Source of the DNA: Candidatus Babeliales bacterium
GTDB taxonomy: Bacteria > Babelota > Babeliae > Babelales > UASB340
Assembly (NCBI GenBank): GCA_023133515.1
Contig: JAGLWI010000002.1
Location: forward strand, 278,806 to 342,805
Reading direction: 5' to 3'
DNA length: 64,000 bases
How positions within the stretch are numbered: position 1 is the first letter of the stretch; every line of letters starts with the position of its first letter. A model generated the notes under the pieces. It had not been told where the DNA came from and did no database searches. It was given only the letters and a program-made list of their open reading frames with translations. The translations under genes and the position numbers were made by a program. Below, one piece after another: positions 7,966 to 16,903 of this stretch.

Positions 7966-9084
7966 ATGAACAAAAAAATTATAATTTTTATATCTGTTTT
8001 GTTTCTATGTTTTGATTGTAATTTCAAGGCTAGTTTTTGTAATTGTCTTTTTAAAAAATCAATAAAGACTAAAAATGATTTTTCTTGTACATATTCTAAA
8101 TTTTTTACTAGAAAAGATTTTAAAAAAACGTCAAAAAAAGAGTATATCTGGATTCAGAAATCAACAAAACCTTTTAGAGAACTTATTTTGTCATGGAATG
8201 CATTTAGACCAAAACGAGGGAAATTTTCTTTTTTTGTAAGTGTAAAACATAACTATTGGTCAAATTGGTATAAAATTGCTGAATGGGGAGCAAATTCTCA
8301 ACAAACATTTGTAAATACTAAAAATCCATTTGTTCATGTAAAGCATGTAAGAACTGAATTAAAAAGAAGAAGAAAAGCTTTAGCATTTCGAATAAAAGTA
8401 AAAGCTGAAAATGGTGCAGATATTAGAAAAATAAAAGCTCTTTTTGTTTGTATTTCTAAAGGCAATGGCAGTTTTAAAATTGAAAAACCGAATATAAACT
8501 TGCCAGATGTTTATGTAAAAAGGGTTCCAAGGCAATCGCAGATGGTTATAAAGCATAAAAGGGCGGCAGATTTATGTTCTCCAACATCAATTAGCATGAT
8601 TGTGAATTATTTTTTAAAGAACAAAAAAATTTGTAAAAGTTTTATTGGAGGATTGAATAATTATGTTAGACAAATTGCTAAAAAAATTCACGATGATTCT
8701 TATTTAGATATTTATGGAAATTGGATTTTAAATGTTGCACAAGCATTTGATTCTGCAAAGGGAAAAGCATTTTTTAAAGTTGAACGTCTCAATAATTTTT
8801 CTAATCTTTACAATTATTTAAAAAACAATATTCCTGTAGCTGTAAGTGTAAGAGGTCATTTAAATGGAGGAGCTAAGACATATGAAAATGGTCATTTTGT
8901 TGTAGTTATTGGTTGGAAGAGAGATCGAAAAGCTGTAATTTGTCTTGATCCAGCATTTAAAGGAAGTAGAAAGATTGCAAGAGCTTATAATATTTATAAT
9001 TTTTTAGAAAGGTGGGGAAATTCAACTTCCCCAAACCTTTCTTATGTTCCTATTCCAAGGAATTTTGTTGATCAAATAAATTAA
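7966..9084 (+). CDS. Secreted C39-like cysteine peptidase
   Basis: The preferred ATG at 7966 follows AGGGGGG and gives a 372-aa protein with a signal peptide; an upstream in-frame ATG at 7933 overlapping mnmE is less likely. The N-terminal half has ELILSWNAFRPKRGKF and WSNWYKIAEWG, as in the accessory domain of exported C39-family peptidases. The C-terminal half is a Peptidase_C39_2-type papain-like domain. It has a candidate catalytic Cys in LCSPTS (about residue 204), His in GHFVVVIG (about 310) and Asp in DPAF. It probably cleaves peptides outside the cytoplasm. The substrate is unknown. Its 3' end overlaps the convergent gene by 35 bases. Confidence 0.8.
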   Translation: MNKKIIIFISVLFLCFDCNFKASFCNCLFKKSIKTKNDFSCTYSKFFTRKDFKKTSKKEYIWIQKSTKPFRELILSWNAFRPKRGKFSFFVSVKHNYWSNWYKIAEWGANSQQTFVNTKNPFVHVKHVRTELKRRRKALAFRIKVKAENGADIRKIKALFVCISKGNGSFKIEKPNINLPDVYVKRVPRQSQMVIKHKRAADLCSPTSISMIVNYFLKNKKICKSFIGGLNNYVRQIAKKIHDDSYLDIYGNWILNVAQAFDSAKGKAFFKVERLNNFSNLYNYLKNNIPVAVSVRGHLNGGAKTYENGHFVVVIGWKRDRKAVICLDPAFKGSRKIARAYNIYNFLERWGNSTSPNLSYVPIPRNFVDQIN

Positions 9085-9583
9085 ATAAATGTTGCCGTTG
9101 ATATTTTTTATGCATTTGTTTTAAATATCCGAATAAAGCTTTTTTACAGGCATATAAAAATAAATTTTGTAGTTTTTGTTGACTGTTGTTTTTTGAGTAT
9201 TCTAATATGCTTTGATAATTCTTTTTTTTGCATAATTCTTTTGCGATCTTGATTGTTTTTATGTAAACATCATTTTCTAATAAATTTAAATGTTTAAATT
9301 TATTTTTTTCTTCTTGTAGTCCTAATTTTATAATTATCATTGTCATTTTTTCTATTGATTTAAATATTATATAACATTCTGGATGTATTATTAAGTTGCT
9401 ATTGTATTCATTGGAGAAAAAACTAATGCATTTTTTTGTATCTTCTTTTTTAATCTTGTAATTACATATGTCGCATTCTATTATCCCGATAAAATTAGCA
9501 TTTTTTGTCCAGAAGAGAGAAAGTAATATTAGAAAAGTTATTATTTGTAAGCCAAAACCTTGGCGTAGGTTTATTTTTTTCAT
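9050..9583 (-). CDS. Secreted hypothetical protein with RING/LIM-like Zn site
   Basis: This 177-aa protein has an N-terminal hydrophobic export signal (residues about 10-30). A potential zinc site follows, with ECDICNYKI and then HPECY about 30 residues later; the CxxC...HxxC spacing recalls treble-clef or RING-like domains. The rest is helical and Lys-rich. A strong Shine-Dalgarno (GGGGGG) precedes the ATG. It is convergent with the C39-like peptidase and overlaps its end. No family is recognised. It may belong with the other exported zinc-finger-like proteins of this window. Confidence 0.65.
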   Translation of the reverse strand: MKKINLRQGFGLQIITFLILLSLFWTKNANFIGIIECDICNYKIKKEDTKKCISFFSNEYNSNLIIHPECYIIFKSIEKMTMIIIKLGLQEEKNKFKHLNLLENDVYIKTIKIAKELCKKKNYQSILEYSKNNSQQKLQNLFLYACKKALFGYLKQMHKKYQRQHLFNLFDQQNSLE

Positions 9584-9708
9584 AATTTTGTCCCCCCTTA
9601 AAAAGATTAAATTATTTACGATCTAATTTTACAAAAAATTGAGTATAGAAAGATAGAAAAATATATTTTTAATTTAATGAGAATTAGATTTTAATACGTA
9701 GAAAGGCA

Positions 9709-12318
9709 TTATATTAATTTTATCCAATTAATGATTTTTTCTTTCATTTTGTTAGTAGACTTTCCACTTCCCTGAATTAAAGAGGAATTCCCTCCACCTT
9801 TCCATTCAAAAATTTCTTTTAAAAATTTTACGAATTTTTGAAGATTTAATTGAGCTTCCCATTTTTTACTAATATATCCAAAAAAATTAATTCGTTCTGG
9901 AGTTTTAGGATTTTTAGATATCATAAAATAAAAACCTGGAGATTTTTGTTCTATTTGTGTGCAGATTTGTTTAAATTGGGTTCCATCAATTTCTTCAAGT
10001 TCTAAAAATAAAAATGGAATTTTTCCAATAATTTCAACTTGTTTTTGCCATATTGGAATTTGAGTATTAAAAATCTGTTTTTTAAGTTGTTTGATTTCAT
10101 GTAATGTTTTTTGGAGATTTTCTTGTTGTTTTTTTATTGCTTCAATTACATTTTCAGGTTTTACTTTGAATTTTTCGCCTAATTTTTTTGATATAGTAAA
10201 ACTTTGTTGGAAAATTTTTATAGCTTGTGGGCCGCTAATAGCGGTGATACGACGAATGCCGGTAGAAAGAGATTCTTCATTTAAAATTTTAAAACAACCA
10301 ATAACACCGGTATTTTCAACATGTGTTCCTCCACAAAGTTCAGCTGAAAAATCTGAAATTTGAACAACACGAACTTTCTCTGGACTATATTTTTCTCCAA
10401 AAATTGCGGTAACACCCTCAGCTTGAGCTTTTTTAAGAGTTGTGTGAAAAGTTTTTACTTGTATTGCTTGTTGAATTTTTTCGTTTACTATATTTTCTAT
10501 TTTTTCTATTTCTTCAGGCGTTAATCCTTTATGATGAGTAAAATCAAATCTTAAATATTTTTCATCGACATATGAACCTGCCTGTTTTATTTGTTTTCCT
10601 AAGACTTGTATTAGTGTTGCTTGAAGCATATGTGTTACGGTATGGTTTTTTTCTGTATTAATGCGTGCAAAATTGTCTACAACACATTCTACTGTATCGT
10701 CGTTATTTATTTTTAAATCAGGATAATCTTTTAATGATATTTTTATGGCGATTGCTGGTTTTTCTATTTTTTCTTCTTTATAAAATTTGATTATTGGAAT
10801 TGTGTTATCTTGGATTTTTATCCATCCTTTATCACTAACTTGTCCACCACTTTCAACATAGAAAGGTGATTCTTGAGTTATAATCCAAATTTCTGTATCA
10901 ACTTTTTTTATAAAATTGATCTTTGTTTTTATTTCCAATTTTTCATAACCAATAAAAGTTGTAGAAATATTTTCTGGAATTTCTAATTTTTCTATTTTGT
11001 CTTTTATTTTTTTTCCAGATTGTTTTTGTTGGATTTTCATTTCTTTTTCAAATTCCGCCATATCTAATGAAAAACTTTTTTCTTTAGCTATTATTTTTGT
11101 AAGTTCTGTTGGGAAACCGTAAGTATCGTATAATTTGAAAACTTGTTTTCCTGTAAGATTTTTTTTTCCGGTTTTTAGATTTTTATTAATGTATTTTTCT
11201 AAAATATTTTGACCTTGAATAAGATTTGTACTAAATCTTTCAATTTCACTATCAATTAGATTAATAATTAGGTCCCTATTTGTTTTTAATTCTTTGTAGA
11301 TAGATGAGAAGAAGCAGGAAAATTCATGAGCTATAGATGAAAATAACTTTGGATTATCAGAAATTTTTTGAGCAAAAAGAGCTGCTCTTCTTATTATTTT
11401 GCGTAAAACATAACCACGACCTTCATTTGATGGTGTGCATCCATCTGCAATTAAAAGAGATGTTGAACGAGCATGATCAATTAGGACATGAAAAGAAGAT
11501 TTTACTTTTTCATTACTGGTTCCATAATTTATTTTAGTTAATTTTTCTATTTTTTTAATAAGTGGTTCAAAAATATCTATTGAAAAAACCGAATCTTTAT
11601 TTTGTAAAATCATACATAAACGCTCAATGCTCATTCCAGTATCTATACCGGTTTGTTTTAATGGTTTTAGTGTTCCATCTTCTTGACGATCATATTGCAT
11701 AAAAACTAGATTCCATATTTCAATAAATCTTCCACAAGAACACTCTGGAGAACAGTTTTTGGTTTTGCAACCAAAATTTTTACCTCTATCATAGTGAATT
11801 TCTGAACATGGACCGCAAGGACCTGTATCACCCATTTGCCAAAAATTTTCTTTTTTTCCTAATTTATGAATTTTTTCTTTTGGTAGGCCTATTGTTTTAT
11901 TCCAAAGTTTGTATGCCTGATCGTCGTCTTTAAATACAGTTATATGAAGTTTTTCTATTGTAAAATCAACTTCTTTTGTTAAAAATTCCCACGCATATTC
12001 AATTGCTTCTTTTTTAAAATAATCACCAAAAGAAAAGTTTCCCAACATTTCAAAGAATGTTAGGTGTCTGTTTGTAAATCCAACCTCTTCGAAATCATTA
12101 TGTTTTCCTCCAACTCTTACACATTTTTGTATTGATGTGGCACGAGTGTAGGATCGTTTTTCTTTTCCTAAAAATACGTCTTTGAATTGGTTCATTCCTG
12201 CATTTGTGAAAAGAAGTGTGGGATCTTGGGCTGGAATTAAAGATGAACTTGGTATGATTGTATGACCGTTTTTTTTAAAAAAATTTAAGAATTTGTCTCG
12301 GATATCAAATGAGTCCAT
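9709..12318 (-). CDS. alaS: Alanyl-tRNA synthetase
   Basis: The 869-aa length is normal for a class II alanyl-tRNA synthetase. The N-terminal catalytic domain shows FLNFFKKNGHTIIPSSSLIP, LLFTNAGMNQFKDVFLG and the RATSIQKCVRVGGKHNDFE motif. The editing domain has NHTVTHMLQATL and CGGTHVENTGVIG, the Zn/editing ligands. A C-terminal glycine-rich oligomerisation region (GGGNSSLIQGSGKS) completes the protein. A candidate promoter lies about 50-75 bases upstream. Part of that promoter sits in a 33-bp repeat. Confidence 0.98.
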   Translation of the reverse strand: MDSFDIRDKFLNFFKKNGHTIIPSSSLIPAQDPTLLFTNAGMNQFKDVFLGKEKRSYTRATSIQKCVRVGGKHNDFEEVGFTNRHLTFFEMLGNFSFGDYFKKEAIEYAWEFLTKEVDFTIEKLHITVFKDDDQAYKLWNKTIGLPKEKIHKLGKKENFWQMGDTGPCGPCSEIHYDRGKNFGCKTKNCSPECSCGRFIEIWNLVFMQYDRQEDGTLKPLKQTGIDTGMSIERLCMILQNKDSVFSIDIFEPLIKKIEKLTKINYGTSNEKVKSSFHVLIDHARSTSLLIADGCTPSNEGRGYVLRKIIRRAALFAQKISDNPKLFSSIAHEFSCFFSSIYKELKTNRDLIINLIDSEIERFSTNLIQGQNILEKYINKNLKTGKKNLTGKQVFKLYDTYGFPTELTKIIAKEKSFSLDMAEFEKEMKIQQKQSGKKIKDKIEKLEIPENISTTFIGYEKLEIKTKINFIKKVDTEIWIITQESPFYVESGGQVSDKGWIKIQDNTIPIIKFYKEEKIEKPAIAIKISLKDYPDLKINNDDTVECVVDNFARINTEKNHTVTHMLQATLIQVLGKQIKQAGSYVDEKYLRFDFTHHKGLTPEEIEKIENIVNEKIQQAIQVKTFHTTLKKAQAEGVTAIFGEKYSPEKVRVVQISDFSAELCGGTHVENTGVIGCFKILNEESLSTGIRRITAISGPQAIKIFQQSFTISKKLGEKFKVKPENVIEAIKKQQENLQKTLHEIKQLKKQIFNTQIPIWQKQVEIIGKIPFLFLELEEIDGTQFKQICTQIEQKSPGFYFMISKNPKTPERINFFGYISKKWEAQLNLQKFVKFLKEIFEWKGGGNSSLIQGSGKSTNKMKEKIINWIKLI

Positions 12319-12366
12319 GATTTGTACCTATAAAAATTAAAAGTTTTTTTACAATTTTCTAAATTA

Positions 12367-12394
12367 ATCATATCATTTTTTAATATGTGATCAA
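12367..12394 (-). promoter_or_regulatory. Candidate alaS promoter
   Basis: On the minus strand, TTGATC (12389-12394) and TATGAT (12367-12372) are separated by 16 bases and lie about 50 bases upstream of the alaS ATG. The -35 lies inside the 33-bp direct repeat and the -10 lies just outside it. The second repeat copy has the -35 but no matching -10. Confidence 0.5.
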
Positions 12395-12407
12395 ATTGGC
12401 TTTTTAT
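12375..12407. repeat. 33-bp direct repeat, copy 1
   Basis: These 33 bases (beginning ATTTTTTAATATGTG and ending CTTTTTAT) recur exactly at 13793-13825. The two copies enclose a single complete gene (12560-13642). Flanking bases on either side do not match between copies. The arrangement suggests an insertion that duplicated its target. Confidence 0.9.
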
Positions 12408-12559
12408 GTTTGGTGAATTCAAGTAATAAATGTAACACCTAGATAATTGAAATTAAGCAAGGTTAGATGTTAAAATAAACCGTCATTAAAAAAGCCTGTT
12501 TAATTTACACTCAGTTTTTCAATATCGTATTCTGATGTACTGGCTCATAAAACAACAGG

Positions 12560-13642
12560 TTAATAAATTTCCAGCTCCTTCTTTTCTTCACCGAATGGAA
12601 TTCCTAAAATATAATCTATAAAGTTAGAAATAATCTCCTTCCTATCGCTTTTAATTTTAAATCCAAATATTAAAACCGGGACTAAATGCATTAAGAAATG
12701 AATGGGATAAGACATCCATAAGTCGTTCACAAACTCTTTCCTCCTCAAGATCAATGTTATTTCACTATGTATTTGTTTCATAATATTTTTTAGATATTTT
12801 AGGTTTAATTTTGCTAAATTAAGAAGCTCTTTAGTCTTAGGGTGATTTTTATATACTTCTCTTATTTTCTCTGGCGAAATTTTTTCCATAAGAGAAGCGT
12901 ATATTTCATAGTTAGATTTATCTTTTTCATCTATGGACAATTTTTCCTTTTTTGCTGTATTTTTTAATATTTCTATTCCCAAAGGAAAAAGATAGCCAAA
13001 TTTAATTATTTCTAAGTATGTAGGTGTAATTTTTCTATCCTCAATCATCACATATTTTTTTCTAACTAAAGGAAATAATTTTGCAGTTTCTTCAAACAAA
13101 TGAGCAGGTAACTGACGAATAGCTTTTTCTAATTGATTTTTGTTTTTCAAACGCGACCATTTTAAATATAGCTGAGCCAAAGCTTTTGTTATAAAATCAG
13201 TTTGCATTAAACCAGAAGCACGAATCCATTTATTAAATTTTTCGGGAAGCTTATCTTTTAAAATAAGCTTAGTTGCAGGGAATTTTAATTTCCCTATTTT
13301 CTTTTTCATCATTTTTATAAGCTCTTGGGTAATATTTGACACATTCAAGTAATTTTTTTCCAACAAATCATGTGTCTTTACCATGAAATCAACCATATCT
13401 TGTAATGTGTCTGAGTTTATATCTATTGTAAGTGATCCTTTTTTAAATTTTTTTACCCTATACGTTATTTCTTTAGACTGCTTTAAGACCCTAATCGGCA
13501 TTCTTATAGATTTGTTGTCTTGGGATATTAGGTTTATTGATGGTGTTTTTACTTTGTAGTAGATATCATTTGTTGCAATCATTTCCATAGCTGTAAATAA
13601 TGCAACACTTGTGAATAGTAATTTGATTTTAACTATCTTCAT
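12560..13642 (-). CDS. Secreted hypothetical protein with possible Skp1/BTB-like domain
   Basis: This 360-aa protein has a signal peptide (residues 1 to about 23). Residues about 34-90 read SINLISQDNKSIRMPIRVLK, QSKEI, a short linker and LTIDINSDTLQDMVDFM. This follows the pattern of the Skp1/BTB-POZ N-terminal fold (I-x-L-x-S-x-D, K-Q-S, then a strand and helix). A longer helical region of unknown type follows. The gene is bracketed by exact 33-bp direct repeats and looks somewhat less A+T-rich than its neighbours, which suggests recent acquisition. AGGGGAAA precedes the ATG. The Skp1-like reading is by eye and needs a profile search. Confidence 0.65.
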   Translation of the reverse strand: MKIVKIKLLFTSVALFTAMEMIATNDIYYKVKTPSINLISQDNKSIRMPIRVLKQSKEITYRVKKFKKGSLTIDINSDTLQDMVDFMVKTHDLLEKNYLNVSNITQELIKMMKKKIGKLKFPATKLILKDKLPEKFNKWIRASGLMQTDFITKALAQLYLKWSRLKNKNQLEKAIRQLPAHLFEETAKLFPLVRKKYVMIEDRKITPTYLEIIKFGYLFPLGIEILKNTAKKEKLSIDEKDKSNYEIYASLMEKISPEKIREVYKNHPKTKELLNLAKLNLKYLKNIMKQIHSEITLILRRKEFVNDLWMSYPIHFLMHLVPVLIFGFKIKSDRKEIISNFIDYILGIPFGEEKKELEIY

Positions 13643-13792
13643 ACATTTCCCCTATTTAATCTTTTCAATAATAAAACATTAATTATTTAATCCTTATCCT
13701 TAAAATAATCAATTTTGCTGACTAAAATCAACAATTTGTAAATATTTTTCAAAAAGAAGAAGAAATAGGTAGAAAAGTTCTCACTAGACAAT

Positions 13793-13825
13793 ATTTTTTA
13801 ATATGTGATCAAATTGGCTTTTTAT
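13793..13825. repeat. 33-bp direct repeat, copy 2
   Basis: This is identical to 12375-12407. It lies just downstream (in + coordinates) of the Skp1-like gene's start and just before the stop of the next minus-strand gene. The unit from one copy start to the next is 1418 bp. Confidence 0.9.
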
Positions 13826-13843
13826 ATTGAAAAAAATAATAAT

Positions 13844-14320
13844 TTATTTATCTTTTTTTCTTTTCGTTAAAATTTGTTTAATGGAATGCTTCCAATTTTC
13901 AGGGTCATCAGGAAGTATAAGGAGAATAATATTATTAAAAATTATAAGATCATTGTCATGTGCACAATTTGTTATTAAATGTTTAAATAACATTTTCTCG
14001 GTTTCCCAAGTATGATTGCATTTAGGGCATAAATGTAAAAGATAGGTATTTTGCGAAGTACAATGTAAGCATGAATTTATAAGTTCTTCACAATAAGGAC
14101 ATACATTTTGAAATTCGACATAAGTGTGAATGTTATCAGTGTAATAATTTTTTAGGCAATGATTTTCACATGTAGATATATTATCTTTACAACTTTTACA
14201 TATTTTATAAAAATATTTTGGAGATACAATTTTATTGTTTAAGATAATATAAAAATAAGATTTTCTTGAAAAAGTGAAAAAGATTAGTAAGAAAAAAATA
14301 ATTTTATTGTAATAAGGCAT
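13844..14320 (-). CDS. Exported Cys-rich protein with C2HC zinc finger
   Basis: This 158-aa protein has an N-terminal hydrophobic segment (residues 7-18, probable signal peptide or anchor). Three metal-binding-like clusters follow: C41/C44/C51/C55, C74/C77/C84/C87, and a C-x2-C-x12-H-x4-C finger (C98, C101, H114, C119, with H121 next to it). The last cluster has the spacing of the C2H2 fingers in the gene at 1473-2552. No family is recognised. It is a plausible zinc-binding exported protein. The start lacks a clear Shine-Dalgarno. Confidence 0.65.
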   Translation of the reverse strand: MPYYNKIIFFLLIFFTFSRKSYFYIILNNKIVSPKYFYKICKSCKDNISTCENHCLKNYYTDNIHTYVEFQNVCPYCEELINSCLHCTSQNTYLLHLCPKCNHTWETEKMLFKHLITNCAHDNDLIIFNNIILLILPDDPENWKHSIKQILTKRKKDK

Positions 14321-14370
14321 TATTTTTAATTTTTTGTTTAAATTATATTTGTTTATTAATTATAAAGACA

Positions 14371-15054
14371 ATGAAGAAATTTTGTATTCCTCTTTTTTTT
14401 ATTATTTCTAGCATAACAATTTATACTTTTATTTCTTCAAAAAGTACATCTTTGATAATGATTGATCCTTCAGGTCACGCTAAAAATGTTGGAAGAAAGC
14501 TTGTTGAAGGTTATGAGAGAGCGCAAACTTTTAAGTTTGCAGAAGTGTTAAGAGACGAATTAAAAAAAAAATATGATTGTAGAGTTGTTCTGACTCGTTT
14601 TCCAGGAGAACAAATTTTTGCTCTTCAAAATGCTTCTTTTGCAAACCGACTTAGCATTGATTTTTATTTAAGTCTTCATTTTTATAGGGAAGAATCGGCA
14701 AAACCGAAGTTATTTATTTATAATTTGGTTTATGATCCTATTTTTGATTTGGCTAAACGAAATTTTGATCCTTTTCAATTTGTACCCATACATCAAGTTC
14801 ACTTTATAAATATTTTCAATACTAAATATTATGGTAGGTTAATCAGAGAAGTGTTAACTGAGTCGTCATATCAAAAAATATTTGATTTTTATGGGCCTTA
14901 TGGAATTCCAATAAAACCATTGTGTGGAATTATAGCGCCAGCAATAGCAATTGAGATTGGTATTTGTCAGGAGGAACAATGGAGTTTGTTTGTTGAGCCA
15001 CTGGTTGCAAGTTTGCAATTTTTAAGTGAAAATAAGGTAGAGATGGATTTTTAG
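14371..15054 (+). CDS. N-acetylmuramoyl-L-alanine amidase (Amidase_3)
   Basis: This exported zinc amidase would cleave the amide bond between MurNAc and the stem peptide, in cell separation or wall turnover. It has an N-terminal signal/anchor, then IDPSGHAKNVG (first Zn ligand His), GYERAQTFKFAEVLRDEL (Glu ligand), VVLTRFPGE, LSLHFY (second His) and AIAIEIG (catalytic Glu). These follow the order of the AmiA/B/C-type catalytic domain. At 227 aa it consists of little beyond the catalytic domain. An insertion around residues 110-160 (Phe/Tyr-rich) is unusual. Confidence 0.82.
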   Translation: MKKFCIPLFFIISSITIYTFISSKSTSLIMIDPSGHAKNVGRKLVEGYERAQTFKFAEVLRDELKKKYDCRVVLTRFPGEQIFALQNASFANRLSIDFYLSLHFYREESAKPKLFIYNLVYDPIFDLAKRNFDPFQFVPIHQVHFINIFNTKYYGRLIREVLTESSYQKIFDFYGPYGIPIKPLCGIIAPAIAIEIGICQEEQWSLFVEPLVASLQFLSENKVEMDF

Positions 15055-15094
15055 TAGATATTTTTGAAAAATTTAATTTATAAACAGGTAACTT

Positions 15095-15550
15095 ATGAAT
15101 AATATTTCTATTTTTATTGAACCTTCTTATTTTGGTTACGTTTGGCTTATTATTGCATTAATCTTTTTATTTGCCGAGATGGCAACTCCAGGGCTTTTCT
15201 TTTTTATCGCATTTGCAATTGGTTCATGTTGTGCAGCCATTACAGCTTTTTTGAATTATTCTTTTATGGTGCAGTGTATCGTTGTAATAATTTCGTTTGC
15301 TATTTCGTTTTGGATTTTACGACATTATTTTTCTGTTATGTGGAAAAAAAGAGTTGAAACAAATATTGATGCCATGATAGGTAAGAAAGGAATAATTGTA
15401 AAGACAATAGAGGAACACAAAACTGGTTTTGTGAAGGTAGAAGGTGAGACGTGGTCTGCTTTGTCTCAAAAAGGTGTTATTTTGAAACAAGGAACTGTGG
15501 TTATTGTTGTTGATATAAAAGGTAATCGTTTAATAGTTCAAGGGGAATAA
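15095..15550 (+). CDS. NfeD-family membrane protein
   Basis: The protein has 151 aa, with two or three transmembrane helices in the first ~85 residues (YFGYVWLIIALIFLFAEMAT, then PGLFFFIAFAIGSCCAA). A C-terminal OB-fold-like beta domain follows (MIGKKGIIVKTI, GFVKVEGETWSALSQKG). This is the short NfeD (YbbK partner) architecture. It lies two bases upstream of an SPFH/stomatin gene, the classic partner, and the two proteins probably form a complex organising inner-membrane microdomains. Confidence 0.88.
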   Translation: MNNISIFIEPSYFGYVWLIIALIFLFAEMATPGLFFFIAFAIGSCCAAITAFLNYSFMVQCIVVIISFAISFWILRHYFSVMWKKRVETNIDAMIGKKGIIVKTIEEHKTGFVKVEGETWSALSQKGVILKQGTVVIVVDIKGNRLIVQGE

Positions 15551-15552
15551 AT

Positions 15553-16515
15553 ATGGTTTTAGGTATGTACGCAGGTTTTTTCACATTTTTTATTGTTTTA
15601 GTTCTTTTTTTATTTATAGCATTTGCAAAGGCTACTTATATTGTAAGACAATCTGAAGTAATTTTGATTGAAAGACTTGGGAAATTTCATAAGATGCTTA
15701 AATCTGGAATTCATTTTATAATTCCACTTATTGATAGGCCAAGGAATGTTTTATGGACTTTTGTAAAAGAACAAACTGCTACTGGGAGAATTTATCGTTA
15801 TAGTGATTATGTTGAGCGTATTGATTTGCGTGAAGCTGTTTATGATTTTCCTAAGCAGAATGTTATTACAAAAGACAATGTTACAATAGAGATAAATGCA
15901 TTACTTTATTATCAAATAACAGATCCGCAAAGATCTATTTATGAAGTAGCTAATCTTCCTCAGGCAATAGAAAAACTTACTCAGACAACGTTGAGAAATA
16001 TTATTGGAGCTTTGGATTTAGATGAAACATTGGTTTCTAGAGATCAAATTAATGAAAGATTGAGAGAGATTTTGGATGATGCAACAGATAAGTGGGGGGT
16101 TAAAGTAAATCGAGTTGAGTTGCAAGAAGTTACTCCTCCTGTAGACATAAAAGTTGCAATGGAAAAACAAATGAGAGCAGAAAGAGATCGCCGTGCACTG
16201 ATTTTGGAAGCTGAAGGTAATAAAAGATCTGCTATTTTAAAAGCAGAAGGTGTTAAAATAGCAAATATTACTGAGGCTCAAGGTGAGGCTGAGGCTAGAT
16301 TGGTTACTGCTCAGGCTGAATCAGAAGCTATTCAAAAGATTCAAAAAGCTATTCCAGGTACTAATCCTCTTCCATATCTGATTGCTTTAAATTATATTAA
16401 AGCTTTGCCAGAAATTACTAAGGATAAAGAAGGTAAACTTATTCTTGTACCGTATGAAGCTACTGGAGTTATGGGATCGCTTGCAACGATTAAAGAATTA
16501 TTCAAAAAAGCGTGA
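15553..16515 (+). CDS. qmcA: SPFH/Band 7 (stomatin-like, QmcA) protein
   Basis: An N-terminal membrane helix is followed by the SPFH domain (IVRQSEVILIERLGKFHKML, then FPKQNVITKDNVTIEINALL). An Ala/Glu-rich coiled coil comes next (RAERDRRALILEAEG and repeats of ILKAEG-like units), and then a C-terminal helical tail. The length of 320 aa is normal. The gene is coupled to NfeD at 15095-15550. Stomatin-like proteins scaffold membrane microdomains and proteases. A strong terminator follows. Confidence 0.9.
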   Translation: MVLGMYAGFFTFFIVLVLFLFIAFAKATYIVRQSEVILIERLGKFHKMLKSGIHFIIPLIDRPRNVLWTFVKEQTATGRIYRYSDYVERIDLREAVYDFPKQNVITKDNVTIEINALLYYQITDPQRSIYEVANLPQAIEKLTQTTLRNIIGALDLDETLVSRDQINERLREILDDATDKWGVKVNRVELQEVTPPVDIKVAMEKQMRAERDRRALILEAEGNKRSAILKAEGVKIANITEAQGEAEARLVTAQAESEAIQKIQKAIPGTNPLPYLIALNYIKALPEITKDKEGKLILVPYEATGVMGSLATIKELFKKA

Positions 16516-16545
16516 TTTTTATAATTAAGAAGAATTAATATTTTT

Positions 16546-16595
16546 AAAAATTTAAAGGGCGAGAAAATCTTCTCGCCCTTTAAATTTTTTATTTT
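16546..16595. terminator. Bidirectional terminator between qmcA and a convergent gene
   Basis: A 19-bp perfect stem (16546-16564 with 16571-16589) encloses a 6-base loop. It has a G/C core AAAGGGCGAGA, T-runs after it and A-runs before it. The right end coincides with the stop codon of the minus-strand gene at 16589. Confidence 0.95.
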
Positions 16596-16810
16596 TTTAT
16601 TTGTTTAGATGTCCAGACTATCAAAGCTATTATTGCAACTATTATTAATAAAAGAAGAGCCCATCTTGTTATAGGGCATTTATTCATTCCCATCTGTCCC
16701 CAGTACCTTGGATATAGAAATCTACCTGGTTGACAAAGAATGGTACTTGTAGATGTGGCTATAAAGATAGTTGAAAACATGAGCATGATTTTATTGAAGA
16801 TTTTTTTCAT
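16589..16810 (-). CDS. Small membrane/secreted hypothetical protein
   Basis: This 73-aa product has a signal-peptide-like N-terminus (residues 5-25). A short polar segment rich in Arg/Tyr/Pro follows (PGRFLYPRYWGQMG), then a strong transmembrane helix (WALLLLIIVAIIALIVW) and a Lys tail. AAGGAAA precedes the ATG. Two hydrophobic ends with a short loop suggest a small inner-membrane protein. No homologue is recognised. Confidence 0.6.
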   Translation of the reverse strand: MKKIFNKIMLMFSTIFIATSTSTILCQPGRFLYPRYWGQMGMNKCPITRWALLLLIIVAIIALIVWTSKQIKK

Positions 16811-16903
16811 AGCTTTTTCCTTTGTATTAAAAGTTATTGAAAGTATAATTACACTTTTTTAATTTAACATGATTGCTTTTATCTTTTTCAATATTTTTGT
16901 AAA

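Noticed and set aside
12375-13825. Classical transposon or insertion sequence between the 33-bp repeats
   Set aside because: No transposase, no terminal inverted repeats and a direct repeat far longer than usual target duplications.
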